Shown piece after piece: positions 38,212-46,867 of a DNA stretch of 64,000 bases. The notes beneath the pieces are model-generated. The model was not told the DNA's origin, did no database searches, and worked only from the letters and a program-made list of their open reading frames with translations. Position 1 is the stretch's first letter. Each line of letters begins with the position of its first letter. The position numbers were made by a program, and so were the translations under genes. The stretch spans positions 345,970 through 409,969 of the forward strand of contig JANXCV010000001.1 in the NCBI GenBank assembly GCA_025059235.1, in the 5' to 3' direction. The DNA is from Candidatus Calescibacterium sp. GTDB taxonomy: Bacteria > DRYD01.

Positions 38212-38984
38212 TTATTGATCAGTATGTCGAATATTTGTATAGCTAGCGATACTCTAGCCATGACGGTATATCCAAAAGCTACGCCGAAAGCTATCATTAA
38301 AAACATTATACCAATTCTAACGATATAATTGATTCCTCCCTTAAATTCTGTGGAAAAATAGAAATACAATAGACTTGTTAAGACTCCGATCAAGACTAAC
38401 AGGTCAGAAATGGTTACTAACCAATTTACTTCTCCTTCTTTCGTTAAATGTACGAAAGGATCAATTGTAGAACTGATTTGTTTTATAACATCGGCTATAC
38501 CGATGGAGTATATCGTTATACCTGCAGTGACACCAACCATAAAAGCTATTGGTATTCTACTAACCCATCCAATTTTGGGAACTAATTTTAACAGAACCAT
38601 TATTCCCAACGTGGTAGGTATTATGATATTCAATAAATTAAGGATATTTACGGCTGGAAATCCAAAGCTGATCGATTTGGATATACCAAAAGGCAACTCA
38701 ACGGGAATACTAATATACGGTATAATACCTGCTCTAATCAATTCATTATGAATGGAATTAATATCAAAAATTGAAAGCAAAGCTAAAACAACATTGGGAT
38801 GAATAAAGCTCCAGTAAGTCAGAACAAACCAATATCCTGCTGAAACCCCTACAAATAAGTGTTCAGCTATTTTATAGTAAAAATTATCTCTGTATAGAAA
38901 ACTATATATAGCCAATATGAGTAAAGCTGAAAGCCATACTAATATATCGTTAGATAGATTAAAGCTTATAAAAGCAAAGCTCAT
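38187..38984 (-). CDS. conserved polytopic membrane protein
   Basis: A 265-residue hydrophobic protein with about seven membrane helices (for example residues 10-30, 40-60, 115-135, 140-170, 190-210 and 220-250) and few charged loops. I do not recognise a family with a known function; a similar multi-pass layout occurs in hypothetical proteins of other phyla. It lies 13 bases after the ABC exporter gene and its end overlaps def, so it may work in the same envelope operon. Confidence 0.65.
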   Translation of the reverse strand: MSFAFISFNLSNDILVWLSALLILAIYSFLYRDNFYYKIAEHLFVGVSAGYWFVLTYWSFIHPNVVLALLSIFDINSIHNELIRAGIIPYISIPVELPFGISKSISFGFPAVNILNLLNIIIPTTLGIMVLLKLVPKIGWVSRIPIAFMVGVTAGITIYSIGIADVIKQISSTIDPFVHLTKEGEVNWLVTISDLLVLIGVLTSLLYFYFSTEFKGGINYIVRIGIMFLMIAFGVAFGYTVMARVSLAIQIFDILINKWLGIKII

Positions 38985-38997
38985 CTGTTAATATTAT

Positions 38998-40734
38998 TTA
39001 ACCTATACTGAACTTTTCCTGTTTTTTCACTTCTATAATTTTTCCTTCTTCGATCATAAATATCCTATCTACGAATGAGGTAACTTCGTAATTATGAGAA
39101 ATGATTATGATGGTTCTGTCTGCAAAGTTTGAAAATATTGATTGAATGACGTATTTAGAGGTTTCTGGATCAAGTGATGAAGTTGGTTCATCCAGAATGA
39201 TTATTGGAGAGTCTCTTAGAAATATTCTTGCTAGAGCTATCCTTTGCCTTTGTCCCCCTGAAAGCCCTTTACCGTCCTCCATAAGAATATAGTTATAGCT
39301 ATCGGTTTTTGATATTATATCTTCTAGAATTCCTGCTTTCTTACAAGCTTCTATAACTTCACTTTCACTAGAATAGGGATTTGAATATCTTACATTATTT
39401 AGGATAGTATCTGAAAATAAGTAGGTTTCTTGAGTTAAGATGGAGATGTTATTTCTTATGATAACTGGGTTTATCTTTGAGATATCGATATCGTCTATGT
39501 ATATTACGCCTGAATTTGGAGTAAAAAATTTCATAAGCAAAGATATTAAGGTGGTTTTTCCTATTCCACTTCTACCTATTATACCAATTTTTTCACCGGG
39601 ATTTATTTCAAAACTTACTTTATCTAAAACTAATTTTTGATCGTAGCCAAAACTGACTTCTTTAAAAGTTATTTTTCCTTTGAATCTGAAATATTGATTA
39701 AATTGATATCTAGTGGTATCGTATTCGTTTTGATCTAACTTTGATGCAGTATTCATAAATTCTCTTATATATCCTATGATCACTCTGGTGTTGAATATAG
39801 AAGAAGAAAGGTTAGTGATAGGAGATACGGATATAGCAACGTATCCCCAATAAGCCAGAACATCAAAAGGTTTCAGAGAACCCGTAATTACCAAATATCC
39901 ACTATACCAAGTTATCAGAATCAGGGAAAGAGAGGCTATGAATTCTGCAGTTGGTCTCTGTAAAAACGAAATCTTAGCTAATTTCAATTGTAGTTCCTTA
40001 TATTCATCCAGTAGGGAAAATATTTTATTTTTTTCGTATTCTTCTCTATTGAAAGATTTTACTATCTTTATATATCTGAAAGTCTCATTCATATTAGTTA
40101 TAATCTTTGAGGTTTTTTGTTGAATTAATTCACTTACATTTTCAAGCTTTTTGAAAAAATATTTCATAACTACAGAAAGGAAAGGTAAGGTAAAAACAGT
40201 TACAATCCCTAACGTTAAATCTTTATAAAAAATCCAGGAAATAGAAAAAACCAGGGTTATTATGCTATTTATATATCCGAGAATCAGCCCTGGGATATCA
40301 GAAACTATTGCAGAAAGGTTAGCCGTAACTAAAGATATTAAATGCCCGCTGTGATTTTTTTCTATTATACTAATAGGTTGATTAAAAATGGTTTCGATAA
40401 ATTCTTTTCTCTTTTGGTTTAGGGTTTCATGGGAAGCCTTGGAAATAAGATAACTCTGGAAATATTGAGAAACCGCTCTTACTGAAAACAAAATCAACCC
40501 AACCAAAACTATCAGATTAAGAAGATATATACTTTTATGTTCATATATCATTTCAAAGAGTTTTGCAAGGATCAGAGGCTGAACGACAGTAGTAACATTA
40601 AAGATCAAAGTAAAAAAAGCTACGATAATTATATACTTCCACGGGGGTTTCAGTTTCTTTACGAAAGCATGTACCTTGTCGTCATAGCCAAGGTCTATAA
40701 GAAATTTGTTGAGTTTCTCTCGGATTTTTAGCAT
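38998..40734 (-). CDS. ABC exporter, MsbA/LmrA-like half transporter
   Basis: A 578-residue half-size ABC exporter: six membrane helices (about 30-310) then an ATPase domain with Walker A GIIGRSGIGKTTLI (about 390), Q-loop LTQETYLFSDTI, the signature GLSGGQRQRIALARIF (about 490) and Walker B PIIILDEPTSSLDPET. Substrate is unknown; lipids or peptides are common. As a single gene it should act as a homodimer. Upstream lies the HU terminator. Confidence 0.93.
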   Translation of the reverse strand: MLKIREKLNKFLIDLGYDDKVHAFVKKLKPPWKYIIIVAFFTLIFNVTTVVQPLILAKLFEMIYEHKSIYLLNLIVLVGLILFSVRAVSQYFQSYLISKASHETLNQKRKEFIETIFNQPISIIEKNHSGHLISLVTANLSAIVSDIPGLILGYINSIITLVFSISWIFYKDLTLGIVTVFTLPFLSVVMKYFFKKLENVSELIQQKTSKIITNMNETFRYIKIVKSFNREEYEKNKIFSLLDEYKELQLKLAKISFLQRPTAEFIASLSLILITWYSGYLVITGSLKPFDVLAYWGYVAISVSPITNLSSSIFNTRVIIGYIREFMNTASKLDQNEYDTTRYQFNQYFRFKGKITFKEVSFGYDQKLVLDKVSFEINPGEKIGIIGRSGIGKTTLISLLMKFFTPNSGVIYIDDIDISKINPVIIRNNISILTQETYLFSDTILNNVRYSNPYSSESEVIEACKKAGILEDIISKTDSYNYILMEDGKGLSGGQRQRIALARIFLRDSPIIILDEPTSSLDPETSKYVIQSIFSNFADRTIIIISHNYEVTSFVDRIFMIEEGKIIEVKKQEKFSIG

Positions 40735-40775
40735 TTCGCTTTTTAATTTTTAATGATTAAATCAAAAACTAAAAA

Positions 40776-40797
40776 AGAAGGGGGTGTACCCCCTTCT
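40776..40797 (-). terminator. intrinsic terminator after the HU gene
   Basis: A perfect 9-bp inverted repeat (agaaggggg at 40776-40784 and cccccttct at 40789-40797) surrounds a 4-base loop. On the minus strand it is followed by a T run (complement of 40771-40776). It ends transcription of the HU gene 34 bases after its stop and separates it from the ABC exporter gene. Confidence 0.85.
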
Positions 40798-40830
40798 CTA
40801 CCCTTATTTATTTGTTGGCAGTGTATAATC

Positions 40831-41148
40831 TTAGACAGCTTCCTTCAATCTCTTTCCAACTTTGAAAACAGGAACTTTTCTTGAAGGAATGTTTATTTCT
40901 TGACCAGTCTTTGGATTTCTTCCTTTTCTAGCTGATCTTTGTCTTACTTCCCAACTTCCGTAGGGAACTAATTGAACCTTTGTTCCTTTCTTGAGGTATT
41001 CGACTACAGTTTCTAGGAATGCCTTTAGAATAGCTTCTGTTTCTTTCTTGGTTACTTGCATTCCCTTATTTTTTTCTACCCACTTTACCATTGATTCTAT
41101 TAGTTCCTTCTTATTGACTACTTTGGGTGCTGTCTTTGTCTTTGCCAT
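40831..41148 (-). CDS. HU-family DNA-binding protein
   Basis: A 105-residue histone-like protein. The family core is visible: VNKKELIESMVKWVEK, AILKAFLETVVEYLKKG, then the beta-arm GSWEVRQRSARKGRNPKTGQ and IPSRKVPVFKVGKRLK. The first 12 residues (MAKTKTAPKVVN) are a basic extension beyond the usual 90. A perfect AAAGGAGGTGA lies before the ATG. A strong terminator follows, so it is a monocistron, as for highly expressed HU genes. Confidence 0.97.
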   Translation of the reverse strand: MAKTKTAPKVVNKKELIESMVKWVEKNKGMQVTKKETEAILKAFLETVVEYLKKGTKVQLVPYGSWEVRQRSARKGRNPKTGQEINIPSRKVPVFKVGKRLKEAV

Positions 41149-41369
41149 CTAGCTTTCACCTCCTTTGATATACTACTTTGCCTATGATATAATAATTACA
41201 TAACTTTAAAATTTTACCTTCCTGAAAATTCAAAAAAGTGCTAAAATAGGTACATTTTTTTCCATATAGACCTTTAATCTGTAAAATTCATTACTAAAAT
41301 CTCAGTATTTTCAATATTTCGTAAAATCACTTTTTGAATAATATTCGTCACCATCTAAAATGAAATCAA

Positions 41370-41393
41370 AAATATTGCTCTTTATCAATATTT
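41370..41393. repeat. 8-bp inverted repeat, possible operator or hairpin
   Basis: The halves aaatattg (41370-41377) and caatattt (41386-41393) are exact reverse complements with an 8-base spacer, ctctttat. It lies about 50 bases before the candidate plus promoter. In A+T-rich DNA such repeats arise by chance, so the support is weak. Confidence 0.25.
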
Positions 41394-41440
41394 ATAAAGA
41401 AAATTCTCGTTAGATAATTTTATAATTTTTTGTAGAGGAC

Positions 41441-41469
41441 TTGATGAAATAACCTAAAAAAACTACTAT
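41441..41469 (+). promoter_or_regulatory. candidate promoter of the ruvC/radical SAM operon
   Basis: TTGATG (41441-41446) and TACTAT (41464-41469) are spaced 17 bases apart, four of six consensus bases each. The box is followed by a GAGGTGA Shine-Dalgarno at 41485-41491 and the ATG at 41496. It would drive the six-gene plus operon. Confidence 0.38.
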
Positions 41470-41495
41470 TGGTAAGTACTATATGAGGTGACAAA

Positions 41496-41951
41496 ATGTC
41501 AAAACAAGGAATCTCTATAATAGAACATTTTAGTAATATCCTAAGTTACCTACAAAAAGTCTCAGAAGAGTTAAAAAATAATTCAAATACACAAGAATTA
41601 ATAGAAAAATATAAGCTAGACTATCTACGAATAGGAATAGAAAGTGACATATCTAGAATACAAGATATACTAAACGAAACACTCAAAAAAAAAGAAGAAG
41701 ACGAAAATAACGAAGATATAAACCGAGAAGTAAGAGAAGTTCTGATAGCCATACATGAAGCAGCACTAGATATACACCAACACTTCATAGATATAGCCGA
41801 AAAATTCATCCAATACATACAAACTTTTGATGACAATATTTTGGATCAAATCAAAGAAAGAATAAACTCAGGAGTATTCAAACTGGAAGAATTAAAGCAA
41901 ATCAATACAAAATTGACAGAAATATTGAACTATAGAAAATATGAAATCTAG
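41496..41951 (+). CDS. helical protein of unknown function
   Basis: A 151-residue, strongly charged, all-helical protein (segments about 4-35, 45-75, 80-112 and 118-147) likely to form a helical bundle. A loop of Lys, Glu and Asp lies around 65-78. I recognise no family. A good GAGGTGA Shine-Dalgarno precedes the ATG, and its end overlaps ruvC start by 11 bases, so it is the operon leader gene. Confidence 0.75.
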   Translation: MSKQGISIIEHFSNILSYLQKVSEELKNNSNTQELIEKYKLDYLRIGIESDISRIQDILNETLKKKEEDENNEDINREVREVLIAIHEAALDIHQHFIDIAEKFIQYIQTFDDNILDQIKERINSGVFKLEELKQINTKLTEILNYRKYEI

Positions 41952-42453
41952 ACGAAAAAATAATGGACTGACCATCATAGGTATAGATGCTGGAACTACG
42001 AGAGTAGGATTCGCCGTCCTTAAAAAACACAAAAAACAAGAAATCAAAATAATCCAATATGGACTTATGCCAATAAAATCAAAAGAACACGACTTAAGAA
42101 TAAAACAAATATATGAATATACAAGAAAATTAATAAAAAAGTACAAACCCACAACAGTAGTGGTAGAAAGATTATATTATCATCTGAACCGAAAGACTGC
42201 CTTTGAAGTAAGTCAAGCAATAGGAGTAATAAATTTAGCCTGTACTCAACTAGACACTTCTCTATCTCTAATTAATCCAACTCAGGTAAAAAAAATAATC
42301 ACTAACAAAGGAAACGCAAATAAAAAAGAAATCCAAAACCAAATAATCAGTAAATTTAATGGACAAATAAAAAATGACAAAAAATCACTCATAGATGACG
42401 TAACAGACGCAATAGCAATAGCTCTTTCCTTCATAATGATAAACCTAAAATGA
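41941..42453 (+). CDS. ruvC: Holliday junction resolvase RuvC
   Basis: A 170-residue endonuclease that resolves four-way DNA junctions with RuvAB. Catalytic acids are in IIGIDAGTTRVGFAVL (Asp), VVVERLYYHLNRKTAFEVS (Glu, with the base-recognition region NRKTAFEV) and DDVTDAIAIAL (last two Asp). A basic N-terminal tail (MKSRRKNN) precedes the first strand. It overlaps the next gene by 4 bases (ATGA); ruvA and ruvB are not here. Confidence 0.95.
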   Translation: MKSRRKNNGLTIIGIDAGTTRVGFAVLKKHKKQEIKIIQYGLMPIKSKEHDLRIKQIYEYTRKLIKKYKPTTVVVERLYYHLNRKTAFEVSQAIGVINLACTQLDTSLSLINPTQVKKIITNKGNANKKEIQNQIISKFNGQIKNDKKSLIDDVTDAIAIALSFIMINLK

Positions 42454-43784
42454 TTAAGAAAATATTATTTACAATATGCTTAACAATTTTGTTGGATTTA
42501 TGCCAAGGGAAAATAATTCCGTCAATTCCCCAACCACAAATACCTTCTTCACAGATAACCCCTAAAATTATCGAAAAGGATACAATCAAGGTAGTAGTTT
42601 TAGAGGTCAAGGGACCAGTAACACCAGCCACAGCCTGGTACCTATCTAACAAGTTTAACAAATACAATAATAAAGATGTAGATTTTATCCTAATAACCAT
42701 AGATAGTGAAGGTGGTCTATTATCATCAATGGTAGAAATAGTTAAAATCTTCTTTAACTCTAATCATCCAGTGATAACATATGTTTATCCCAAGGGTAGC
42801 AGAGCTGCTTCAGCAGCAATGTTCATCCTAATAGCTGGGCATCTATCAGTGATGTCTGAATCAACCAATACGGGAGCTTCTACACCACTCGTCCAAGATC
42901 CAACCCTACAAAACAAAGTTATCCAAGATTTACTAGCCTTCACACGAAATCTCTGTCAAAAAAGAAATAAAAACTACGAAGCAGTAAAAGAAACAATAAT
43001 TAACTCCATATCTTACACAGAAAAAGAAGCTCTATCAAAAAATATAATAGATATGATATCCTCATCTCCCAATCAAATATTCGAAAAAATTAAAGGCAAA
43101 ACAATAAACCTAGATACCATGATACAAATAACATTAAAAAGATTCGATCAAATAGAATACATAAAAGAAAATCCAAACATATTGGAAAGCTTTTTCCTAC
43201 TAATAGCGAATCCATCAATAGCATATTTTCTATTAACAATAGGATTTTGGGCAATAATTATAGAGCTTAATAATCCTGGAAGCTTAGTACCCCTAATAGT
43301 AGGAATAATATGTATAAGTTTAGGTCTTTTTGGGTTGGGAATAATATCAGTAAATATCCTTGGAATAATCTTTATAATATTTTCTTTCATTCTTATGCTT
43401 CTAGAGTTGAAAATTCAATCGTACGGAATCCTAACAATCCTAGGGTTAATAACATTCATATTAGGCTCATTAATTCTGTTTAGGAATACAAATATTTATC
43501 ATCCACTGCCAGTAGGAACAATAGCAATAACCTCACTTGCTATACTATCAATATTCGGATATATAGTTTATGCAGTACTTTCCAGCAAAAAATATTCTGG
43601 CATAGAACAAATACCCAAAGTAGGAAAAATAGTAAAAATTCAAGGAGATAAGATATTGGTCAAAGTAGAAGGTATTCTGTGGGAAGCCATACCCCTAAAT
43701 CCAAATACGAAATTCGAAAACGAAGAAGAGGTAGAAATAAAAAAAATAGATAATTTAGTACTTATAATAGATAAGAAACAATGA
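42450..43784 (+). CDS. NfeD-type membrane serine protease (ClpP-class)
   Basis: A 444-residue full-length NfeD protein. A signal peptide (about 1-20) precedes a ClpP-fold protease with the nucleophile region PKGSRAASAAMFILIAGH, where Ser121 is the likely catalytic residue and a Lys from KETIINSISYTEKEA the base. Four or five membrane helices (about 245-375) follow, then the OB-like C-terminal domain (PKVGKIVKIQGDKILVK). Relatives such as PH1510 cleave stomatin. No stomatin gene is adjacent, so the usual partner is missing here. It overlaps ruvC and the radical SAM gene by 4 bases each. Confidence 0.9.
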   Translation: MIKKILFTICLTILLDLCQGKIIPSIPQPQIPSSQITPKIIEKDTIKVVVLEVKGPVTPATAWYLSNKFNKYNNKDVDFILITIDSEGGLLSSMVEIVKIFFNSNHPVITYVYPKGSRAASAAMFILIAGHLSVMSESTNTGASTPLVQDPTLQNKVIQDLLAFTRNLCQKRNKNYEAVKETIINSISYTEKEALSKNIIDMISSSPNQIFEKIKGKTINLDTMIQITLKRFDQIEYIKENPNILESFFLLIANPSIAYFLLTIGFWAIIIELNNPGSLVPLIVGIICISLGLFGLGIISVNILGIIFIIFSFILMLLELKIQSYGILTILGLITFILGSLILFRNTNIYHPLPVGTIAITSLAILSIFGYIVYAVLSSKKYSGIEQIPKVGKIVKIQGDKILVKVEGILWEAIPLNPNTKFENEEEVEIKKIDNLVLIIDKKQ

Positions 43785-45076
43785 GATTCATAGGTCGCAT
43801 AGAATATTTTGGAAGTTTAATATACGATACAGAAAGAAAAGAATATATACCCATAGACAAAGATGGAACAAATATAGTCTTGAATATAAAACCCAACATA
43901 GACATTGATAGCCTATATTACAAATACTTTTCCCATAGGTTTAGTTATCTGAATTTCAAGAGTTTTCTACAACTGATACAATCAATAGAAATGATAGATA
44001 AGAACTATAACACAAACGTAGAATTTTTAACAAATCAAGACTTGGAGTTTTACATTAATAATAGGGTTATTTCTTCGCCTATAAAATTCCATATAGCTCT
44101 GACATATGAATGTCCGTTAAGATGTAGACACTGTTTTTCTAATTCTGGTAGAAGAACCCCCACCGAGTTGAATGAGGAATTATCTCCAGAAAGAATATTA
44201 GAATTCCTAGATGAATTGAGGAATAGCGGGATATTCTATGTATCTTTTGGCGGTGGAGAACCCTTTCTTAAAAAAGATTTCCTAAAGATCCTAAAAAAAG
44301 CAAACCAAAATAAAATGAATATATCTATATCTACCTCCTTAACTACTCAAAATATAGAAGAATTCCTAAAAGAAAATATAACCGTACAAGAAATAAAGAT
44401 TTCAGTAGAAGCAGTAAACTCAAAGGAATATACGAATTCAAGAGGTAGAAATCTATTTGCACAATTTAAAAAGAACCTAGCGTTAATCAACGAATATAAA
44501 AAACAAACTAAATGTTACATTAGATTTTCGTTTGTATTAAACAAGTATAATTATACCTATCTTCCCAGTTTTCTAAAATTTGCCGAAGAATTCGAAGCAG
44601 ACGGAATAATATTCTATCCGATATACAGTGTTGGAAGAGCAGAAGAACATCCAGAATTAATCCTCTCAAACCAAGATATAGAAAAAATAACAAGAATTAT
44701 AACCAACATGAAAGAAAGAACAAAGATTGATATAGATTTTTTTGGAATACCTCTTAAATTTGGTAAGAATGGTTTATATGAAAACTTTGGATGCGGATGT
44801 GGAAAAATAACCGCTTACTTGTCAGCAACAGGAGATATACTACCCTCAGGAATGTTCCTAAAATACAAAGACAAATTCTCCCTCGGAAACATAAAAGAAA
44901 AAAAATTTAAACAAATATGGAAAGAAAATATACAAAAAGAGATATATACAATCCAGAAAGATATCAAGTGTAACGAATGTATATACCTGGAAGAGTGTAG
45001 AGGAGGGTGTATATTTAGATCTTTTGATAAATATCAAAAATTAGGTTACAAAGACCCTACCTGTAATATAAAATAA
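43781..45076 (+). CDS. radical SAM/SPASM enzyme with possible RRE-like N-domain
   Basis: A 431-residue radical SAM enzyme. The cluster motif is CPLRCRHC (Cys111, 115, 118), with the SAM-binding GGGEPF (157-162). A SPASM region at the C-terminus supplies auxiliary cluster ligands: FGCGCGKI, then CNECIYLEECRGGC and KDPTC. The first 95 residues (GRIEYFGSLIYDTERKEYI, then FKSFLQLIQSIEMID) have the size and pattern of a PqqD/RRE-type peptide-binding domain, as in RiPP maturases such as PqqE-like enzymes. No short precursor peptide gene was found beside it, so the substrate may be a larger protein or a peptide made elsewhere. ATGA overlap with NfeD; 4-base gap to the next gene. Confidence 0.85.
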   Translation: MRFIGRIEYFGSLIYDTERKEYIPIDKDGTNIVLNIKPNIDIDSLYYKYFSHRFSYLNFKSFLQLIQSIEMIDKNYNTNVEFLTNQDLEFYINNRVISSPIKFHIALTYECPLRCRHCFSNSGRRTPTELNEELSPERILEFLDELRNSGIFYVSFGGGEPFLKKDFLKILKKANQNKMNISISTSLTTQNIEEFLKENITVQEIKISVEAVNSKEYTNSRGRNLFAQFKKNLALINEYKKQTKCYIRFSFVLNKYNYTYLPSFLKFAEEFEADGIIFYPIYSVGRAEEHPELILSNQDIEKITRIITNMKERTKIDIDFFGIPLKFGKNGLYENFGCGCGKITAYLSATGDILPSGMFLKYKDKFSLGNIKEKKFKQIWKENIQKEIYTIQKDIKCNECIYLEECRGGCIFRSFDKYQKLGYKDPTCNIK

Positions 45077-45080
45077 ACCC

Positions 45081-45680
45081 ATGAAAGAAACTATATACCT
45101 AATCCTACAGGATATACAACTGCTAATAGAAAATCTAAAAAAACAAAATATCGACGAAGAATTAAAAAGTACTATAGAAAAAACCCAGAATCTAATAGCA
45201 CAAATAAACATAAGCCTAGAAGAAAATAACGAAAAAGAAATATATAAAAAACTATTAGAAATAAAAGCTCTTGAGTTCAAAATTATTTACGAAGAAGTAA
45301 AAAATTCAAATTTCTACAAGTTTTGGGAAACCCTAATAGAAAACATAAAAAAGAACCTAGTTACAAAAGAAGAGCTTTATGAATTCTATAAAACTGAAAT
45401 GAATAAGTTAATTATGAACGCCGAAATAGTATCAAATATAATCATGTTGGAAGATGAAGATATTACGTTTAAAGTATTTATAGACATAATGTTCGGCGAA
45501 GCCTTTAAGACATATTACACTATCTTACAAAAATTACATGAATTCGTATTTAATGATAATATATCACTTCTAGACGAGATAAAGGAAAACATCCCCCATG
45601 TAGTATTTTATTTCTTACAAATTCAAAAACTCATACCTCCTGAATACTCAGAAAATGTAGAAAAGCTACTAGAACAATGA
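45081..45680 (+). CDS. helical protein of unknown function in the radical SAM operon
   Basis: A 199-residue acidic, all-helical protein with no Cys in the first half and no clear motif: the N-terminal half (LLIENLKKQNIDEELKSTIE) looks like a coiled coil, the C-terminal half is a compact helical domain (IMLEDEDITFKVFIDIMFGE, then KLHEFVFNDNI). It follows the radical SAM gene by 4 bases and overlaps the KamB-like gene by 4 bases. It may be a partner or substrate-binding subunit. I do not recognise the family. Confidence 0.7.
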   Translation: MKETIYLILQDIQLLIENLKKQNIDEELKSTIEKTQNLIAQINISLEENNEKEIYKKLLEIKALEFKIIYEEVKNSNFYKFWETLIENIKKNLVTKEELYEFYKTEMNKLIMNAEIVSNIIMLEDEDITFKVFIDIMFGEAFKTYYTILQKLHEFVFNDNISLLDEIKENIPHVVFYFLQIQKLIPPEYSENVEKLLEQ

Positions 45681-46504
45681 ATAGAATAGTAGGCTTTATT
45701 GGATTATGTAAAAACGTAGGAAAAACCACATTCCTGAATAGATATATACAAAACAAAGAGAACTATCTTATAACCAGTATCGGTTGGGATGGAGAAGCAA
45801 TAGACCATATATTTGGTATAAAAAAGCCTTCGATAGTAGTAAAAAAAGGTAATCTCATATGTACATACAGTAAATTATCCCCATCCAAATCAGCTAAACT
45901 TTTCAGCTTACCAATAGAAAACCCATTTTTGGGTAAACTAGAAATATATCAAATGATAGAAGATGACGTAGTCCAGCTAGCAGGTCCCTCCTCAGTAAGA
46001 CAATTCCAAATCTTTCTGGAATTCGTCCAAAAAAATACCAGCGGAATTCAAGAGATAATAGTAGATGGAGCAGCAGACAGAAGAATAGCACTATCTTTCT
46101 CTAATGAAGTGTTTTTCATCATAGGTCCTACATTCTCACAAAATCCTCAAAAGATCATAAAAACTATACTCGGAATAATTAAAATGTTCCATATACCAAT
46201 GGTTACAAATAGCTTTGAAAAATCAGAGATAGTTTTACTCAATTCACTTAATAAATCTAACACTTCAGAGCTAGACAAATCAAAAACATACGTTCTCCAG
46301 AATCTTGGTAAAATTATTATAGAATACGAATATATCCCCCAAATATTGAAAGACTATAAGATAATCGTTGAAAAGAAACCAGATAAATACTGGATAGTCC
46401 TTAATTCTTTCAATGCAGAATTGATGCAAAGAACACTGGACACCAAGAAAATAATAGCAGAAATACAAAAAATCTCAACTGTGGAAAATATCCTTGAGAT
46501 GTAA
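45677..46504 (+). CDS. KamB-like P-loop reactivase-type protein
   Basis: A 275-residue P-loop protein resembling KamB, an ATPase associated with reactivation of lysine 5,6-aminomutase. The N-terminus has FIGLCKNVGKTTFLNRYI (P-loop, residues 9-18), then TSIGWDGEAIDHIFGIKKPS, KGNLICTYSKL and QLAGPSSVRQFQIFLEF, then EIIVDGAADRRIALSF. These track the family in order. No aminomutase, cobalamin gene or KamC partner is in the window. It is the last gene of the operon and ends 35 bases before the convergent thioredoxin gene. Confidence 0.65.
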   Translation: MNRIVGFIGLCKNVGKTTFLNRYIQNKENYLITSIGWDGEAIDHIFGIKKPSIVVKKGNLICTYSKLSPSKSAKLFSLPIENPFLGKLEIYQMIEDDVVQLAGPSSVRQFQIFLEFVQKNTSGIQEIIVDGAADRRIALSFSNEVFFIIGPTFSQNPQKIIKTILGIIKMFHIPMVTNSFEKSEIVLLNSLNKSNTSELDKSKTYVLQNLGKIIIEYEYIPQILKDYKIIVEKKPDKYWIVLNSFNAELMQRTLDTKKIIAEIQKISTVENILEM

Positions 46505-46508
46505 ACCT

Positions 46509-46535
46509 CTTGTTTAAAAAATTTGATTAAGCAAG
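46509..46535. terminator. weak A+T-rich hairpin between convergent genes
   Basis: cttgtttaa (46509-46517) pairs with ttaagcaag (46527-46535) around a 9-base loop, one G-T wobble included. It lies in the 35-base gap between the plus KamB-like operon and the minus thioredoxin gene and could serve both. No strong U run follows on either side, so efficiency is doubtful. Confidence 0.3.
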
Positions 46536-46539
46536 TTTA

Positions 46540-46860
46540 TTACATATTTTCTTCGATAAATCTGGTTAACTCCTTTTTTGAAACAAAACCTATAATACTA
46601 TTAACAGGTTTTCCTTGTTTGAAAAGTATTAGTGTAGGTATGCCAGTTATAAAAAATCTTTGGGCTATATCGGTATTATCGTCTGTATTTACCTTTACGA
46701 ATTTAACCCTACCTTGATATTCTTTTGAAACTTCTTCAAATATTGGTTCTAGCATTTTACAGGGCATACACCAAGGAGCCCAGAAATCAACCAAAACCGG
46801 AATAGGACTGTTTAAAACCTCCTTATCAAACGTCGCGCTATCAACGTGTAATACGGACAT
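46540..46860 (-). CDS. thioredoxin with WCMPC active site
   Basis: A 106-residue single-domain thioredoxin. The core is VLVDFWAPWCMPCKMLEPIF, where the usual CGPC is CMPC (Cys31, Cys34), and the cis-Pro lies in FFITGIPTLILFKQG. The Met in the dipeptide should alter redox potential. It follows pgk by 7 bases and ends the operon. Cytoplasmic, no signal. Confidence 0.93.
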   Translation of the reverse strand: MSVLHVDSATFDKEVLNSPIPVLVDFWAPWCMPCKMLEPIFEEVSKEYQGRVKFVKVNTDDNTDIAQRFFITGIPTLILFKQGKPVNSIIGFVSKKELTRFIEENM

Positions 46861-46867
46861 AGTGTAG

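Larger units (their letters stand above)
41149..41495. other. 347-bp divergent intergenic region
   Basis: A very A+T-rich stretch between the divergent HU gene and the plus operon at 41496. It holds the HU Shine-Dalgarno near 41160 and an 8-bp inverted repeat aaatattg/caatattt (41370-41377 and 41386-41393, 8-base spacer). A candidate plus promoter lies near 41441. I see no ORF or RNA gene in it. Confidence 0.6.
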
